Of a stretch of 64,000 bases of DNA, positions 8,394 to 17,491 are shown one piece after another. The translations under genes and the position numbers were made by a program. This DNA comes from Bacteroidetes bacterium 43-16 (GTDB taxonomy: Bacteria > Bacteroidota > Bacteroidia > Chitinophagales > Chitinophagaceae). Below the pieces are notes generated by a model. It was not told where the DNA came from, made no database searches, and saw only the letters and a list, made by a program, of their open reading frames with translations. Where the stretch lies: assembly GCA_001897525.1 (NCBI GenBank), contig MKTB01000033.1:124001-188000 (forward strand). Direction: 5' to 3'. Position 1 is the stretch's first letter; each line of letters starts with the position of its first letter.

Positions 8394-8609
8394 ATGAAAG
8401 AAACAGTATTAGGATTTGTACCTGAAAACACAAGATTTTTTTATGGAGGTGCAGAATTTTTTAAAGTTAAAAACTCACCCCATTATGAGGAATTTGTTGA
8501 ATGCTTCGTAGGAAACTCCAAACGAACGGCATTAATAACTGCTTGCGCCGGGGTTATATATGATGACGGTACTAATTCCGTTTTATTTCCACCTATTAAT
8601 TCATTGTAA
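8394..8609 (+). CDS. Small unknown protein (71 residues)
   Basis: The product begins MKETVLGFVPENTRFFYGGAE and ends in a short Gly/Asp-containing hairpin. It has no signal peptide, membrane segment or familiar motif. It sits between two hairpins, so it is likely its own transcription unit just ahead of the NACHT gene. It could be a small accessory or antitoxin-like protein, but nothing in the sequence proves that. Confidence 0.5.
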   Translation: MKETVLGFVPENTRFFYGGAEFFKVKNSPHYEEFVECFVGNSKRTALITACAGVIYDDGTNSVLFPPINSL

Positions 8610-8632
8610 TTTCCGGATTAGCATAATAAACT

Positions 8633-8661
8633 AAATGGCTATTCACTTGAAACAGCCATTT
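8633..8661 (+). terminator. Hairpin terminator after the 71-residue gene
   Basis: AAATGGCT (8633-8640) pairs with AGCCATTT (8654-8661), followed by an A/T-rich run. Confidence 0.65.
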
Positions 8662-8803
8662 AATTTATTGTGATTTTGTTCGATTATCATTCTTTTCAAA
8701 TATAGGCACGCATGAATTTAAAAATATTGCGATGGAGTAAGAAATTAATTAAATTGAGTATTATTTGTCCGATTTATTTTATAATATCATCAATGTTATT
8801 TTA

Positions 8804-11800
8804 ATGGGTAAACTCTTTGAACAGTTTAAAGAAATATTATTCTCAAATGAAGCTGAAGTCAGTCAAAAATTTATAATTCCATTGTTGACAGAGTACCTTG
8901 GTTATTCAATTAATGAAATTATACCTGAAAAGAGATTTCCAGCAAAGGAAATTTTTTCAGGAGTGAATTTCGCAGAAGGTGGTTCTAAAGGATTGACCCA
9001 TCGACCGGATTTTATAATTTGTATTGAAGGAGATTTGACAAAATGCAGATTCATTATTGACAGTAAAGGGCCTAGTGAAAACCTAGGGAATCACATTGGA
9101 CAACTAAAGTCATACGCTACAAGTGTTGGGCAGAACTTCTTAATGATAACAAATGGTAAAGATCTTTTGGTTTATGATGTGAATAATTTAATTTTTTCAT
9201 CGGATGGATTAGAGGATTTGCAATTAAAACTCGATGTACTTAAGGATCTTCTTGGGCGAAAAAACCAATTATCAAAATCTACAATAGATATTTTAAAGGA
9301 GTTCAATCTTGATAAAGCGCTTTCATTAAGCACTAAAGACTTATTTAGTAAAGAAAAACAGAAAAAGGAACTGCAAATTTCTGATTTTAAGACCTATCTA
9401 AGCAGAGTAAGAAATAAATTCGCTAATTGGCATCTTCCAAATGGCAATTTTAAAGCATTAAATAATATTCAAATACAAAAGATCGACCCAAACTATCTAT
9501 TACAATTCAAACATCACTCTATAAATGAAACATTTGGAAGGGAAGAAAAAATTTTCAAGTTTGGCCAGATAGAAAGTATCTATAATGTTAGCAAAAAAGT
9601 ATTTGTCGGTGATACCGGAACCGGTAAAACTTCACTATTAAAGTTTATAACTTTTCGCACCGCTGAAAATGCATTAGATTTAATTGATGTAAAAATCCCG
9701 GTCTATATTGCTCTAAAGGAAATTGGGCATGGATATACATTGGAAAACCTCATTTCTGCAACCCTAAGACGTAACGGATACCCAGGAAATGATTTTGAAG
9801 AGCTGAATAGTTTAACTCAATTTATTTTTTACTTAGATGCTTTCGATGAAGTTGCTGATCCTTTTAGAATAGAAGTATGTAATGCTATTGAAAATCTGTC
9901 CATCCATTATGAATGTTATATAACTACAAGACCTAATAACGTACCGCGTCTTAATAATGTTGAAATATTTGACATTTGCCCTTTAACCGATCTGCAAGTT
10001 GAGAAGCTTGTTAGACAATATTTAGGTTCAAACTTTTATCAATTTCAACATCAGGTAGAAAATAACGACCTTGTTTCAGAATCACGAAATGTACTTCTTT
10101 TATTATTCATGATTTCACTTTACACTGAAAAGGGTTATCTTCCTGGTACAGTATCGAAAGTAATAAGTGCTTTGATCGAACGAGTAAAACTATGGCAAGA
10201 TAGTCGAAATATTAATTCAGGTAGATTAGAGTGGGAACAAATGTCAGCAATACTTGCTGCATTAGCTTATTGGATTTTTGAAAACAATGTAGCGTCAGTA
10301 AAGGTCGAGGAAGCTGAGCCAATTATTCTCAATTTGATCAATGAATTTGAGCAAAAACGCAAAATCAAACCGGGTGTTACTATTAGGGAGGTAATAGAAG
10401 AACTCACATCTACGGGGCTAATTATTTCTGGAGAAGATCACTTGTTTTTTTGGCATAGGCTTTTCTTAAACCACTTTTCAGCCCTGGAATTACAAAAAAG
10501 ATGCTCTTTAGATACAAAACAAATTGAGGAGCTTTCTTTGGATGAAAGATGGGACATTGCCATAATATCGCTGGCATCAAGGGTAGATGATGTTACGGAC
10601 CTTGTAGTTTCTTTGCAGAATCGGCTTTGGCTGGCGGCATATTGTTTAACTGAAAATCCCAATTGCAATTCTGCCATAGTAGAAAAAATAGTCAATAAAT
10701 TAATTGAATATATAGACGCTCCGGTACCAGATGTGAGATCCAAGGTCGTTTCATTTCTCGAAAAAATAAACAATGACCAAACAAGAAGCTTTCTTTTAAG
10801 TACTTTTCAGAAAACATCTCGTAAAGATGTAAAGATGATGTGTCTGTCATCCATTGCTAATAATCCAAATGATAGGGTTAAGGAAATTATATATAGCTAC
10901 ATTGATTGGGATGAATGGTTTTTTTTTCATGGGAAATCATCACAGGCATATATTGTTCAAGCTCTCTCCCATTTTGGTGATCAAGGCTATGAACAGATCA
11001 TCACAAACTGGGAAAAATTTTCAAATTATCCTATGGATGAAACATGCAAAAAAATATTTCAAAGACTTTACTCCTACACAAAATTAAATCAGAATCATAT
11101 AGTTAGGTTGCAAAATCTCTTTCTAAAAGAATTTGCTCAAAAGGATGCTTATAGCTCAAAGGTTGATGCAATCGCAGATATCCTTGAACTGGTTCCAAGT
11201 TTAGAATTCGCAGAGGAAGTCCTTGACTTATTTTTGAGCCTAGACGACAAATATCCAAAATCTCGATCTGTATATAAAATACTAAAAAATTCACCTTATA
11301 TTGAATTGGCAAAAAAAATTCATGAAAGTATTGTAACTGGCAATGTCGATAATTATAAGATCGAAAATCTGGCAAAAGCGTTACGAAAAAGTGTAGTTAT
11401 CATTCCAAAAGAAATGTTTTACGAACTTATTAACCACTCGAATATCAATGTTGCTTGCCAAGGTCTTTATGCTCTTAGTCGCTTCGCTTATCAAGAGGTC
11501 GAATCTGAGATAAAAAAACATCTTTATGGCGAACAACCTCAACTTCAGTGTTGGGCGTTAAAATTACTCGTTGATAACGGAAAGATTATAAATATAATCC
11601 GAGAGAACCGTTTCCCAAATCCTTTTTTCATTCCTACTGCTCATACACTATTGGAAGCAGTGAGAAGGTTTCATTTAGTAGAAGCTATGCCTTTATTACA
11701 TATTATACAAGATGAATTAAGTAAAGACGAAATGTATTTATTTGAAAGTACTTTAGCTTATGATTTAGCTGGAACCTTCAATTATATGGGGGATATTGTG

Positions 11801-12403
11801 CGCCAGCGTGCGGTCATCGCATTATACTTTGATGGTACATCCTTTCTGCACAATAATGAGCGCTATCAGCAAACTAACCTTATGAAGAAACTCAAGTATT
11901 TTGATCAGGATTCGGCATTCCAAATTGCGAAAGCATTCTACAACTTACATCTTCCATCTTTTGAGGACTTTAGTTCTGAAAGCGAAATCTTTATAGAAAC
12001 CGCCGAGGATTTGGGAGGAGAATGGATGCGAAAAAAGATGAAAGAATTGACTGAGCACTACTTAAATCTCATTAAAAATGGAAATAAATTTGCAATGCAT
12101 TCAATTGAAAGACCACTTCGGGCGATGACTAAGATAGGAAGACCTGATGATGAAGATTGGCTGTTAGAAAAACTACCATATCTTGAATTTGATGCAGGAG
12201 CTGAATATACTCAATTACGTAGAGCAATTGAATGTTTAGCATTTATCGGCAGTAAAAAAGTTTTACCCTTTTTACTTGAAATGAGTGAGAAATATCAGCA
12301 GGTAGATTCTGTAATGAACATTCTGCAGTTTTCATATAATAATATTTGCAGTAGAGAAAAAATTCCAATAGAAGACAGTCAGCGATTCCCTGCAAAAAAT
12401 TAG
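8804..12403 (+). CDS. Nuclease-NACHT-helical repeat protein, probable anti-phage effector
   Basis: A 1199-residue protein with three parts. Residues 15-130 resemble the N-terminal nuclease of type I restriction R subunits: HRPDF (D69), IIDSKGP (D86, K88), then GQLKSYA and ITNGKDLLVYD, i.e. a PD-(D/E)xK fold. Residues about 265-420 are a NACHT NTPase with Walker A GDTGTGKT (269-276), Walker B FYLDAFDE (342-349) and the following TTRP sensor. The remaining about 700 residues are helical repeats, HEAT-like, likely for ligand sensing. Bacterial NACHT proteins are known phage-defence proteins; this effector combination suggests DNA degradation on activation. Start 8804 (ATG, MGKLFEQF) is preferred over an upstream TTG at 8765. 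It is convergent with the SAMD9-like gene. Confidence 0.85.
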   Translation: MGKLFEQFKEILFSNEAEVSQKFIIPLLTEYLGYSINEIIPEKRFPAKEIFSGVNFAEGGSKGLTHRPDFIICIEGDLTKCRFIIDSKGPSENLGNHIGQLKSYATSVGQNFLMITNGKDLLVYDVNNLIFSSDGLEDLQLKLDVLKDLLGRKNQLSKSTIDILKEFNLDKALSLSTKDLFSKEKQKKELQISDFKTYLSRVRNKFANWHLPNGNFKALNNIQIQKIDPNYLLQFKHHSINETFGREEKIFKFGQIESIYNVSKKVFVGDTGTGKTSLLKFITFRTAENALDLIDVKIPVYIALKEIGHGYTLENLISATLRRNGYPGNDFEELNSLTQFIFYLDAFDEVADPFRIEVCNAIENLSIHYECYITTRPNNVPRLNNVEIFDICPLTDLQVEKLVRQYLGSNFYQFQHQVENNDLVSESRNVLLLLFMISLYTEKGYLPGTVSKVISALIERVKLWQDSRNINSGRLEWEQMSAILAALAYWIFENNVASVKVEEAEPIILNLINEFEQKRKIKPGVTIREVIEELTSTGLIISGEDHLFFWHRLFLNHFSALELQKRCSLDTKQIEELSLDERWDIAIISLASRVDDVTDLVVSLQNRLWLAAYCLTENPNCNSAIVEKIVNKLIEYIDAPVPDVRSKVVSFLEKINNDQTRSFLLSTFQKTSRKDVKMMCLSSIANNPNDRVKEIIYSYIDWDEWFFFHGKSSQAYIVQALSHFGDQGYEQIITNWEKFSNYPMDETCKKIFQRLYSYTKLNQNHIVRLQNLFLKEFAQKDAYSSKVDAIADILELVPSLEFAEEVLDLFLSLDDKYPKSRSVYKILKNSPYIELAKKIHESIVTGNVDNYKIENLAKALRKSVVIIPKEMFYELINHSNINVACQGLYALSRFAYQEVESEIKKHLYGEQPQLQCWALKLLVDNGKIINIIRENRFPNPFFIPTAHTLLEAVRRFHLVEAMPLLHIIQDELSKDEMYLFESTLAYDLAGTFNYMGDIVRQRAVIALYFDGTSFLHNNERYQQTNLMKKLKYFDQDSAFQIAKAFYNLHLPSFEDFSSESEIFIETAEDLGGEWMRKKMKELTEHYLNLIKNGNKFAMHSIERPLRAMTKIGRPDDEDWLLEKLPYLEFDAGAEYTQLRRAIECLAFIGSKKVLPFLLEMSEKYQQVDSVMNILQFSYNNICSREKIPIEDSQRFPAKN

Positions 12404-12605
12404 AAAATGGAGTAATTAAAAGTCATTTGCCACGATTGTTCAATCGAAGTATGGGGATATAAAACCTACGTTGTCATTGGATTGAAAACAACTTTCCAAT
12501 TAGAGCGTATTGCCTAAATCCAATATGTAGTTGGGATCGGTTAATCCCCAGTCTATAGAAATAAGAAAGGAGCCTTAGAGGCTCCTTAATTCTTCTGATC
12601 AAATA
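12404..12605. other. Short convergent spacer between the two large NTPase genes
   Basis: About 200 bp with no gene. The only structure found is the hairpin at 12567-12587. Confidence 0.5.
12567..12587. terminator. Bidirectional hairpin between convergent NTPase genes
   Basis: AAGGAGCC (12567-12574), loop TTAGA, GGCTCCTT (12580-12587), flanked by A-rich and T-rich sequence. It can end both the NACHT and the SAMD9-like transcripts. Confidence 0.75.
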
Positions 12606-15600
12606 TTATTTACGCTTTTTTTTATATTTATCAAATTGAGAAAGGTCAATTTTGCCTAAAATTTTTGGTTGTTTAATTGAGACTTTTTCAACTTCAAAAT
12701 CTTTTTCAATTTTGGTCGGCTCAATTATATTTTCAACCGCAAGCGGTTCTTCAATTAATTCGTCTATAGAATCATATCCTTCAATATCAACGGAATCGGA
12801 ATTTACAGCGACATTATCAATTCCTATTTTTTTCACTTCCCAAGCCATAAGTTGATCCTGTCTAAATCCAATATAAAAATTAACATTTGTCAATTCGTCC
12901 CGATCTTTTTCAAAACCTCCATTTGATGGTACAAAAAATGCATCCAAGCCACATCTTAATTTAATTCTTCCTTTTTGTCTATCATCTATTAAAGCGATAG
13001 TACCCTCAACCCTTCCTAACAATTCGGTCTTGTCGAAAAATCTAGTATTTGGATTCATTTTGCCGACTTTTGTATGGCTAGTCAATATTTTAATACCCTC
13101 TCCTTTTCCATACCATTCAAAACTAAATTTATCATTTACTTTTCTTTCTTTACATTCTTTAATGTAAGCCTTCGCCTCGTTCAAAGTAAAATCACTTACG
13201 CTGTTACCCTCAGAAATTGCCTTACAAGCATATAGAACATACAAATAATAGGTGGCTTCAAGGTGTGGAATTTCATATTTTCCGCTGTTGTTATACCATA
13301 ATTTGATGATACTAATAGCATCATCCAAACTTGTGTATCCCTTAGAATGCCTTACTGCTTGCAACCACATCTTTGCATGAACTGTATTATCAGGTTCATC
13401 TTCGATATTCTCCAAAATGACTTTAATGATACTTTCAAACTCAAAAGGACTCAATTTATTCCATGCTTCTGGAAATTTTTTAAAATTATTATCTACTTTA
13501 CTTGCCAAGGTAGAATAAATAAACATTCTTCTGTAGTAGGGACGAAGATCCCTGTCTGAAGAATTGGCAAGCTGTTTAAATTTATCAACAGAGTTAGAAT
13601 ATTCGCCCTGTAGTCGAAATAACTTTCCTTCGCAATCTTGAATCATTCTTTTTGATTTTTCAATGATCAATGACTGATCTAAATCTGTAGAAAGCTCAAT
13701 TATATATTTAGCTTCATCTATCAAATTCATAATTTCCGACAGCTGATTGTCATACCATTTATATTCTATATTAGTCAAAAAATCAAATTGACTTTTTGAC
13801 TTGCTAAATCTACGACCATTATTTATTACCTGAATTAGCATTTGGACTTGTGCCGTATGACTATGTAAGTTGTGAGGGTTTATCGCTCTACTTTTCTCAA
13901 AATCTTCATTTGCAGTCTCTGTCAGCTCTTTAATAAACTCTTCTAATTCAGATATTTCATCTTCATTTAATTTTGAAATATCTGACCGAATAAGAAATTC
14001 TATTCTTCTTCTACTACTCATTCCTTTAAGGTGCCATAAATTATAATCATTTTCACCTAATTCAATCGCTTGAGTAATTTCATCGTACGCATTTTCAAAG
14101 TCAAGTTGTTCTGTAGCCTTCTCATATAGAAATCTTCCAAGATGACCTCTTAAATGGGACTCATTTGGATAGCAATCAACTAATGCCTTTAAAACGTTAT
14201 ATTGTTCCTCTTTTTTACCAATATGCCTAATTAAAGTTGAGAACTTTCTATCTGCTCCTGAAGAATATTCATAATTATCATCCTGACCTAATACATCTTC
14301 ATTATCTCTATTAAGAAACAAACTTTTAAACATGTCTCTTAAATCATCCGTTAATGTTGCGTGATTTGCCTTGCATGTTTTAATTAGGTCTATTGACCAT
14401 CTTGCTAAGAAATCTTTCCAATTACCTTTTTTGGCTTTATTTAAACCGACAAAAGTCAAAGCCATTTGCTCCTCTGCAAATAGATTAAATCTTGGCCTCC
14501 AATAATTCGTTTCTTCATATTCTTCGTCAAGTTCATGAATAAACAATTTTAGAATGTATTTTTCATCCTCTTTTTTGTTTAGGTAATCTGAGCTTAGACT
14601 ACCATTTTCAAATAAATTTGAGAACCACAAATCCATAGTACTTATTTGTGCATAATAATAAATCATTGAAGCAAATCCAATAAATTTCAAATGATTTTGT
14701 GGCAATTTATTAAGATGATATAATATATAATCTTCTAACTTAGAAGATGAGTATTCTTCTTGATATGCAGTAATTGCAAAATCAATAACTTCACATGCAC
14801 CAGGATTTTTTAATTTTAATTTCTTTAATTCTTCTTTTGCTGTAGAAGAGGCTGATTGAAAATATTTTGAGTAAAACTTATCCCGCTCAACCAAATCAAT
14901 AGTTTTGTCATTAAGAATTAATGTTTTGCTCTTATCGCTACCCCTATAATCTCCATTAAAAGATCGAATTACATAAAGAACAACAACATGTTTTTTGTCC
15001 TCATTTATCTTTCTAATGAGTGCGTTTAATTCATTTTGTGTAACGAGAAAAGCTTCCACAATTGCCAGAATTGGTTTTTGAGTTATTTCAGATAATTCAA
15101 AAAGCACTTGGTTTGTTTTGTCCCGATAATACTTATCAATTATTACTGTTGGATATTTTCTCATAAAAGTATAAGCCATCCTCCGGGATAATGTGGTTCC
15201 CCCGGCACCTGGCTTGTGCCTTAATTCAACAACAAACCCACCTTTATTATGATCTAACCATTTTTGTAACATGGCTGTTAGGTCTGTTGATATATGTCTG
15301 GTAGCATCAAGATCAGCTACCAAGTCATTCCAACTAATGGTTTCGCCTTTATAAAAGTTATTATCATCATCTATTTCACCGTTTGTTATTGATTGATGTA
15401 AGATTTCAACCCCTTTTGATTGCATGGAGTAAAAATTACTTGAAATATCAATGAAACTATCGCTGTCATTCTGTCCACGACAAGGAATCTGCTTCAAATT
15501 ACTTTCGTACGTATCAACAGTTGGTATTAGAGATCTCTCAATACCAGCAATAATAAGTTCCAAGGGTATATTGTGGAACAAAACATCATAAAAACGGAAC

Positions 15601-16670
15601 TCGTCTTCAAGTCGGCTTAATTTTTCACTATTGTTATAAACTATTACATGTTTTGCAAAACCAGGATTTGATATACTTTCGTCTACTGACCTTATTATTT
15701 CCTGAATATAATCTCGTTCATCATATAAATAAACATATGTAGTATTTTGAACTTTTTCAATTAAATATTCTTCAACTAATCTCTTCAAAAAAGAGGCATA
15801 TTTTAATTCGCTTCTCCAGTTCCTTGGATTTGTTGAGATAGTACCTGGTATTGAAGAAATTCCGTTTGCGAAAATATAGTTTAAGGTATAATGAGAAACA
15901 TTAATTATTCTTTCCCTTTTATCTTTTTCTTCAATTGAAATCGGTCTGATTTGATATTTCCCTGGATTTTTTGATAGGGCTTTGAATAGTCCATTTTCTT
16001 TAGTTTCAGGATTGAAATCTATAATCATACTCCAATTTATCCTAGAAAAAATTGAGAATTGATTTTCACTTAAATTTGCAAAATTCGGTGGAACAATTAA
16101 AACATAACTGCGGTCTTTATTGAATTGATTGCAATCCAAAAAGAAATTATTCCAAATTAAACTATCATTCGATTTAATGATGGTTTTCCCATTTTCAAAA
16201 TCTAAAAGAGAACTTGGGACTGAACTGTTTAAAAATGTTTTATAAAACCAATCTAATACATTCTTGTACTGCATGATACAGAGCTCTACATCATCATCAC
16301 TTACTTCTTGATTTACAGAAATTGAATCATGAGAGCCTGAGTTTCCTCCCCAATGAATATCTTTTAATCTATGAAAAATAGTCTGATTGAGCCATCTTTT
16401 ATCATTAACTATTTTAATCAAATCATTTAATAATATAGTTTTAATATCTCGTTTCCTTTTAGGATTAAGATTAATATCTACTTCTCCTAAGATTATTTTC
16501 TCACCGTCGACTTCTCCCATTTTATTTAGGATTATTGCACGACATATAGCTTCAGCTGCCTTCCTTAAATTATTTAATGTATTTTCTTTATTACCTCTAA
16601 AATAATCTTGTTTTGCACTTTCTGTATGTATTTTTATATTATTGATTCTATAGTCGATTTTATTTGCCAT
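12606..16670 (-). CDS. Bacterial SAMD9-like STAND NTPase with N-terminal HEPN-like domain
   Basis: A 1354-residue protein. Residues 1-150 look like a DUF4145/HEPN-type helical domain: LRKAAEAICRAI (35-46) and a R101-x4-H106 ... GGNSGSH114 block resembling the R-x(4-6)-H ribonuclease signature. Residues about 160-260 contain VLIVPPNFANLS and NWSMIIDFNP, perhaps a degenerate SIR2-like region. The P-loop is RHKPGAGGTTLSRR (484-497), with the GGTT form typical of SAMD9-family NTPases rather than NACHT. A TPR-like superhelix spans about 800-1180. Residues about 1215-1285 (EGTIALIDDRQKGRIKL) look like the C-terminal OB fold of SAMD9. Human SAMD9 is an antiviral factor that cleaves tRNA through another N-terminal domain; here an RNase-type HEPN would replace it. 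The C-terminal tail is basic. Domain calls are from motif reading only. Confidence 0.8.
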   Translation of the reverse strand: MANKIDYRINNIKIHTESAKQDYFRGNKENTLNNLRKAAEAICRAIILNKMGEVDGEKIILGEVDINLNPKRKRDIKTILLNDLIKIVNDKRWLNQTIFHRLKDIHWGGNSGSHDSISVNQEVSDDDVELCIMQYKNVLDWFYKTFLNSSVPSSLLDFENGKTIIKSNDSLIWNNFFLDCNQFNKDRSYVLIVPPNFANLSENQFSIFSRINWSMIIDFNPETKENGLFKALSKNPGKYQIRPISIEEKDKRERIINVSHYTLNYIFANGISSIPGTISTNPRNWRSELKYASFLKRLVEEYLIEKVQNTTYVYLYDERDYIQEIIRSVDESISNPGFAKHVIVYNNSEKLSRLEDEFRFYDVLFHNIPLELIIAGIERSLIPTVDTYESNLKQIPCRGQNDSDSFIDISSNFYSMQSKGVEILHQSITNGEIDDDNNFYKGETISWNDLVADLDATRHISTDLTAMLQKWLDHNKGGFVVELRHKPGAGGTTLSRRMAYTFMRKYPTVIIDKYYRDKTNQVLFELSEITQKPILAIVEAFLVTQNELNALIRKINEDKKHVVVLYVIRSFNGDYRGSDKSKTLILNDKTIDLVERDKFYSKYFQSASSTAKEELKKLKLKNPGACEVIDFAITAYQEEYSSSKLEDYILYHLNKLPQNHLKFIGFASMIYYYAQISTMDLWFSNLFENGSLSSDYLNKKEDEKYILKLFIHELDEEYEETNYWRPRFNLFAEEQMALTFVGLNKAKKGNWKDFLARWSIDLIKTCKANHATLTDDLRDMFKSLFLNRDNEDVLGQDDNYEYSSGADRKFSTLIRHIGKKEEQYNVLKALVDCYPNESHLRGHLGRFLYEKATEQLDFENAYDEITQAIELGENDYNLWHLKGMSSRRRIEFLIRSDISKLNEDEISELEEFIKELTETANEDFEKSRAINPHNLHSHTAQVQMLIQVINNGRRFSKSKSQFDFLTNIEYKWYDNQLSEIMNLIDEAKYIIELSTDLDQSLIIEKSKRMIQDCEGKLFRLQGEYSNSVDKFKQLANSSDRDLRPYYRRMFIYSTLASKVDNNFKKFPEAWNKLSPFEFESIIKVILENIEDEPDNTVHAKMWLQAVRHSKGYTSLDDAISIIKLWYNNSGKYEIPHLEATYYLYVLYACKAISEGNSVSDFTLNEAKAYIKECKERKVNDKFSFEWYGKGEGIKILTSHTKVGKMNPNTRFFDKTELLGRVEGTIALIDDRQKGRIKLRCGLDAFFVPSNGGFEKDRDELTNVNFYIGFRQDQLMAWEVKKIGIDNVAVNSDSVDIEGYDSIDELIEEPLAVENIIEPTKIEKDFEVEKVSIKQPKILGKIDLSQFDKYKKKRK

Positions 16671-17031
16671 ATTAATAGGTTAAATTATTATTGAGATAAG
16701 ATCATATGCAATTTAATAATAAATTTCAATCAAGTATAAAAAACATATTAGTAATAATTTGTAGACTATACATTTATTCATACCAATGCTTCATTATGAA
16801 AAAAAAATACAGGAATTCCCCTATTGTTAGGTATAAATTTTAGGTAGATATTTGTATTCTAAAATTCCAACCTATTTAAAGACTATTTTAAAGCTATTTC
16901 TATTGTGAATTTGTGGCAAATTAAACTTATTCCCGGCGTGTCGTTGCAAGTACGATTTACTGAATTCAACCATGTCTGAAGTAAGATAAGAGCCCGACCG
17001 GGGAACTAAATTAACAACATCTTTATGATGA
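16671..17031. other. AT-rich intergenic stretch upstream of the SAMD9-like gene
   Basis: About 360 bp with no supportable gene. It must hold the promoter of the leftward SAMD9-like gene; I see no clear consensus box. The segment 16930-17010 is less AT-rich than its surroundings. Confidence 0.4.
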
Positions 17032-17059
17032 TTAAGTGGCCCTTTTCGGGGCCACTTAA
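17032..17059. terminator. Perfect 11-bp stem-loop
   Basis: TTAAGTGGCCC (17032-17042), loop TTTTCG, GGGCCACTTAA (17049-17059). It lies 9 bp ahead of the ATG at 17069. It could be a terminator for something upstream or a translational or operator element for the next gene; no upstream rightward gene is visible. Confidence 0.55.
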
Positions 17060-17068
17060 AGTTAATCT

Positions 17069-17428
17069 ATGCTAAATTTGATCGCCCCTGAAAGTATCGG
17101 GAAATCTGTAAATTTAATTTATTCTTATAAAAAACCTCTATTAAAGTGTATTGAGGAAAAACTTTGGATTCGTCAAAATCATAGATGGTGGTCACCTTAT
17201 GAATTTGCTATGGAATTTGGGCGTTCCTGGATTTTAGCAATAGATGAGGAAACCACAATGAAAAATCCGTATCACATATTAAAGTTTGAAAAGGATATTT
17301 TTGATGTGAATAGTGCTACTTGCACTAAAAGTCTCAGGGAAACTTTCAAGAATAAAGTAGACGCTTACTATTTGGAGGGCTGGGACCATAGGCTTAAGTC
17401 AAGTATTGAAACAAATAAATGGGTGTAA
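17069..17428 (+). CDS. Unknown small protein (119 residues)
   Basis: The product begins MLNLIAPESIGKSVNLIY and contains the Trp-rich segment RQNHRWWSPYEFAMEFGRSW. It is soluble, without signal or membrane segments. No family is recognised. It is the only rightward gene between the SAMD9-like gene and the mobilization block, framed by a hairpin just before the start and another that overlaps its stop codon. A role in defence or element regulation is possible but unsupported. Confidence 0.5.
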   Translation: MLNLIAPESIGKSVNLIYSYKKPLLKCIEEKLWIRQNHRWWSPYEFAMEFGRSWILAIDEETTMKNPYHILKFEKDIFDVNSATCTKSLRETFKNKVDAYYLEGWDHRLKSSIETNKWV

Positions 17429-17475
17429 GTTATTGTCCGGTTATACTTACTGTAAACAATAACAAGCACCCATTT
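17417..17475. terminator. Long interrupted hairpin between convergent genes
   Basis: AAATGGGTG (17417-17425) pairs with CACCCATTT (17467-17475) and GTTATTG (17429-17435) with CAATAAC (17457-17463). The left arm includes the stop codon of the 119-residue gene. It separates this gene from the leftward coupling-protein gene. Confidence 0.65.
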
Positions 17476-17491
17476 AGAAGCAGATGAATAC

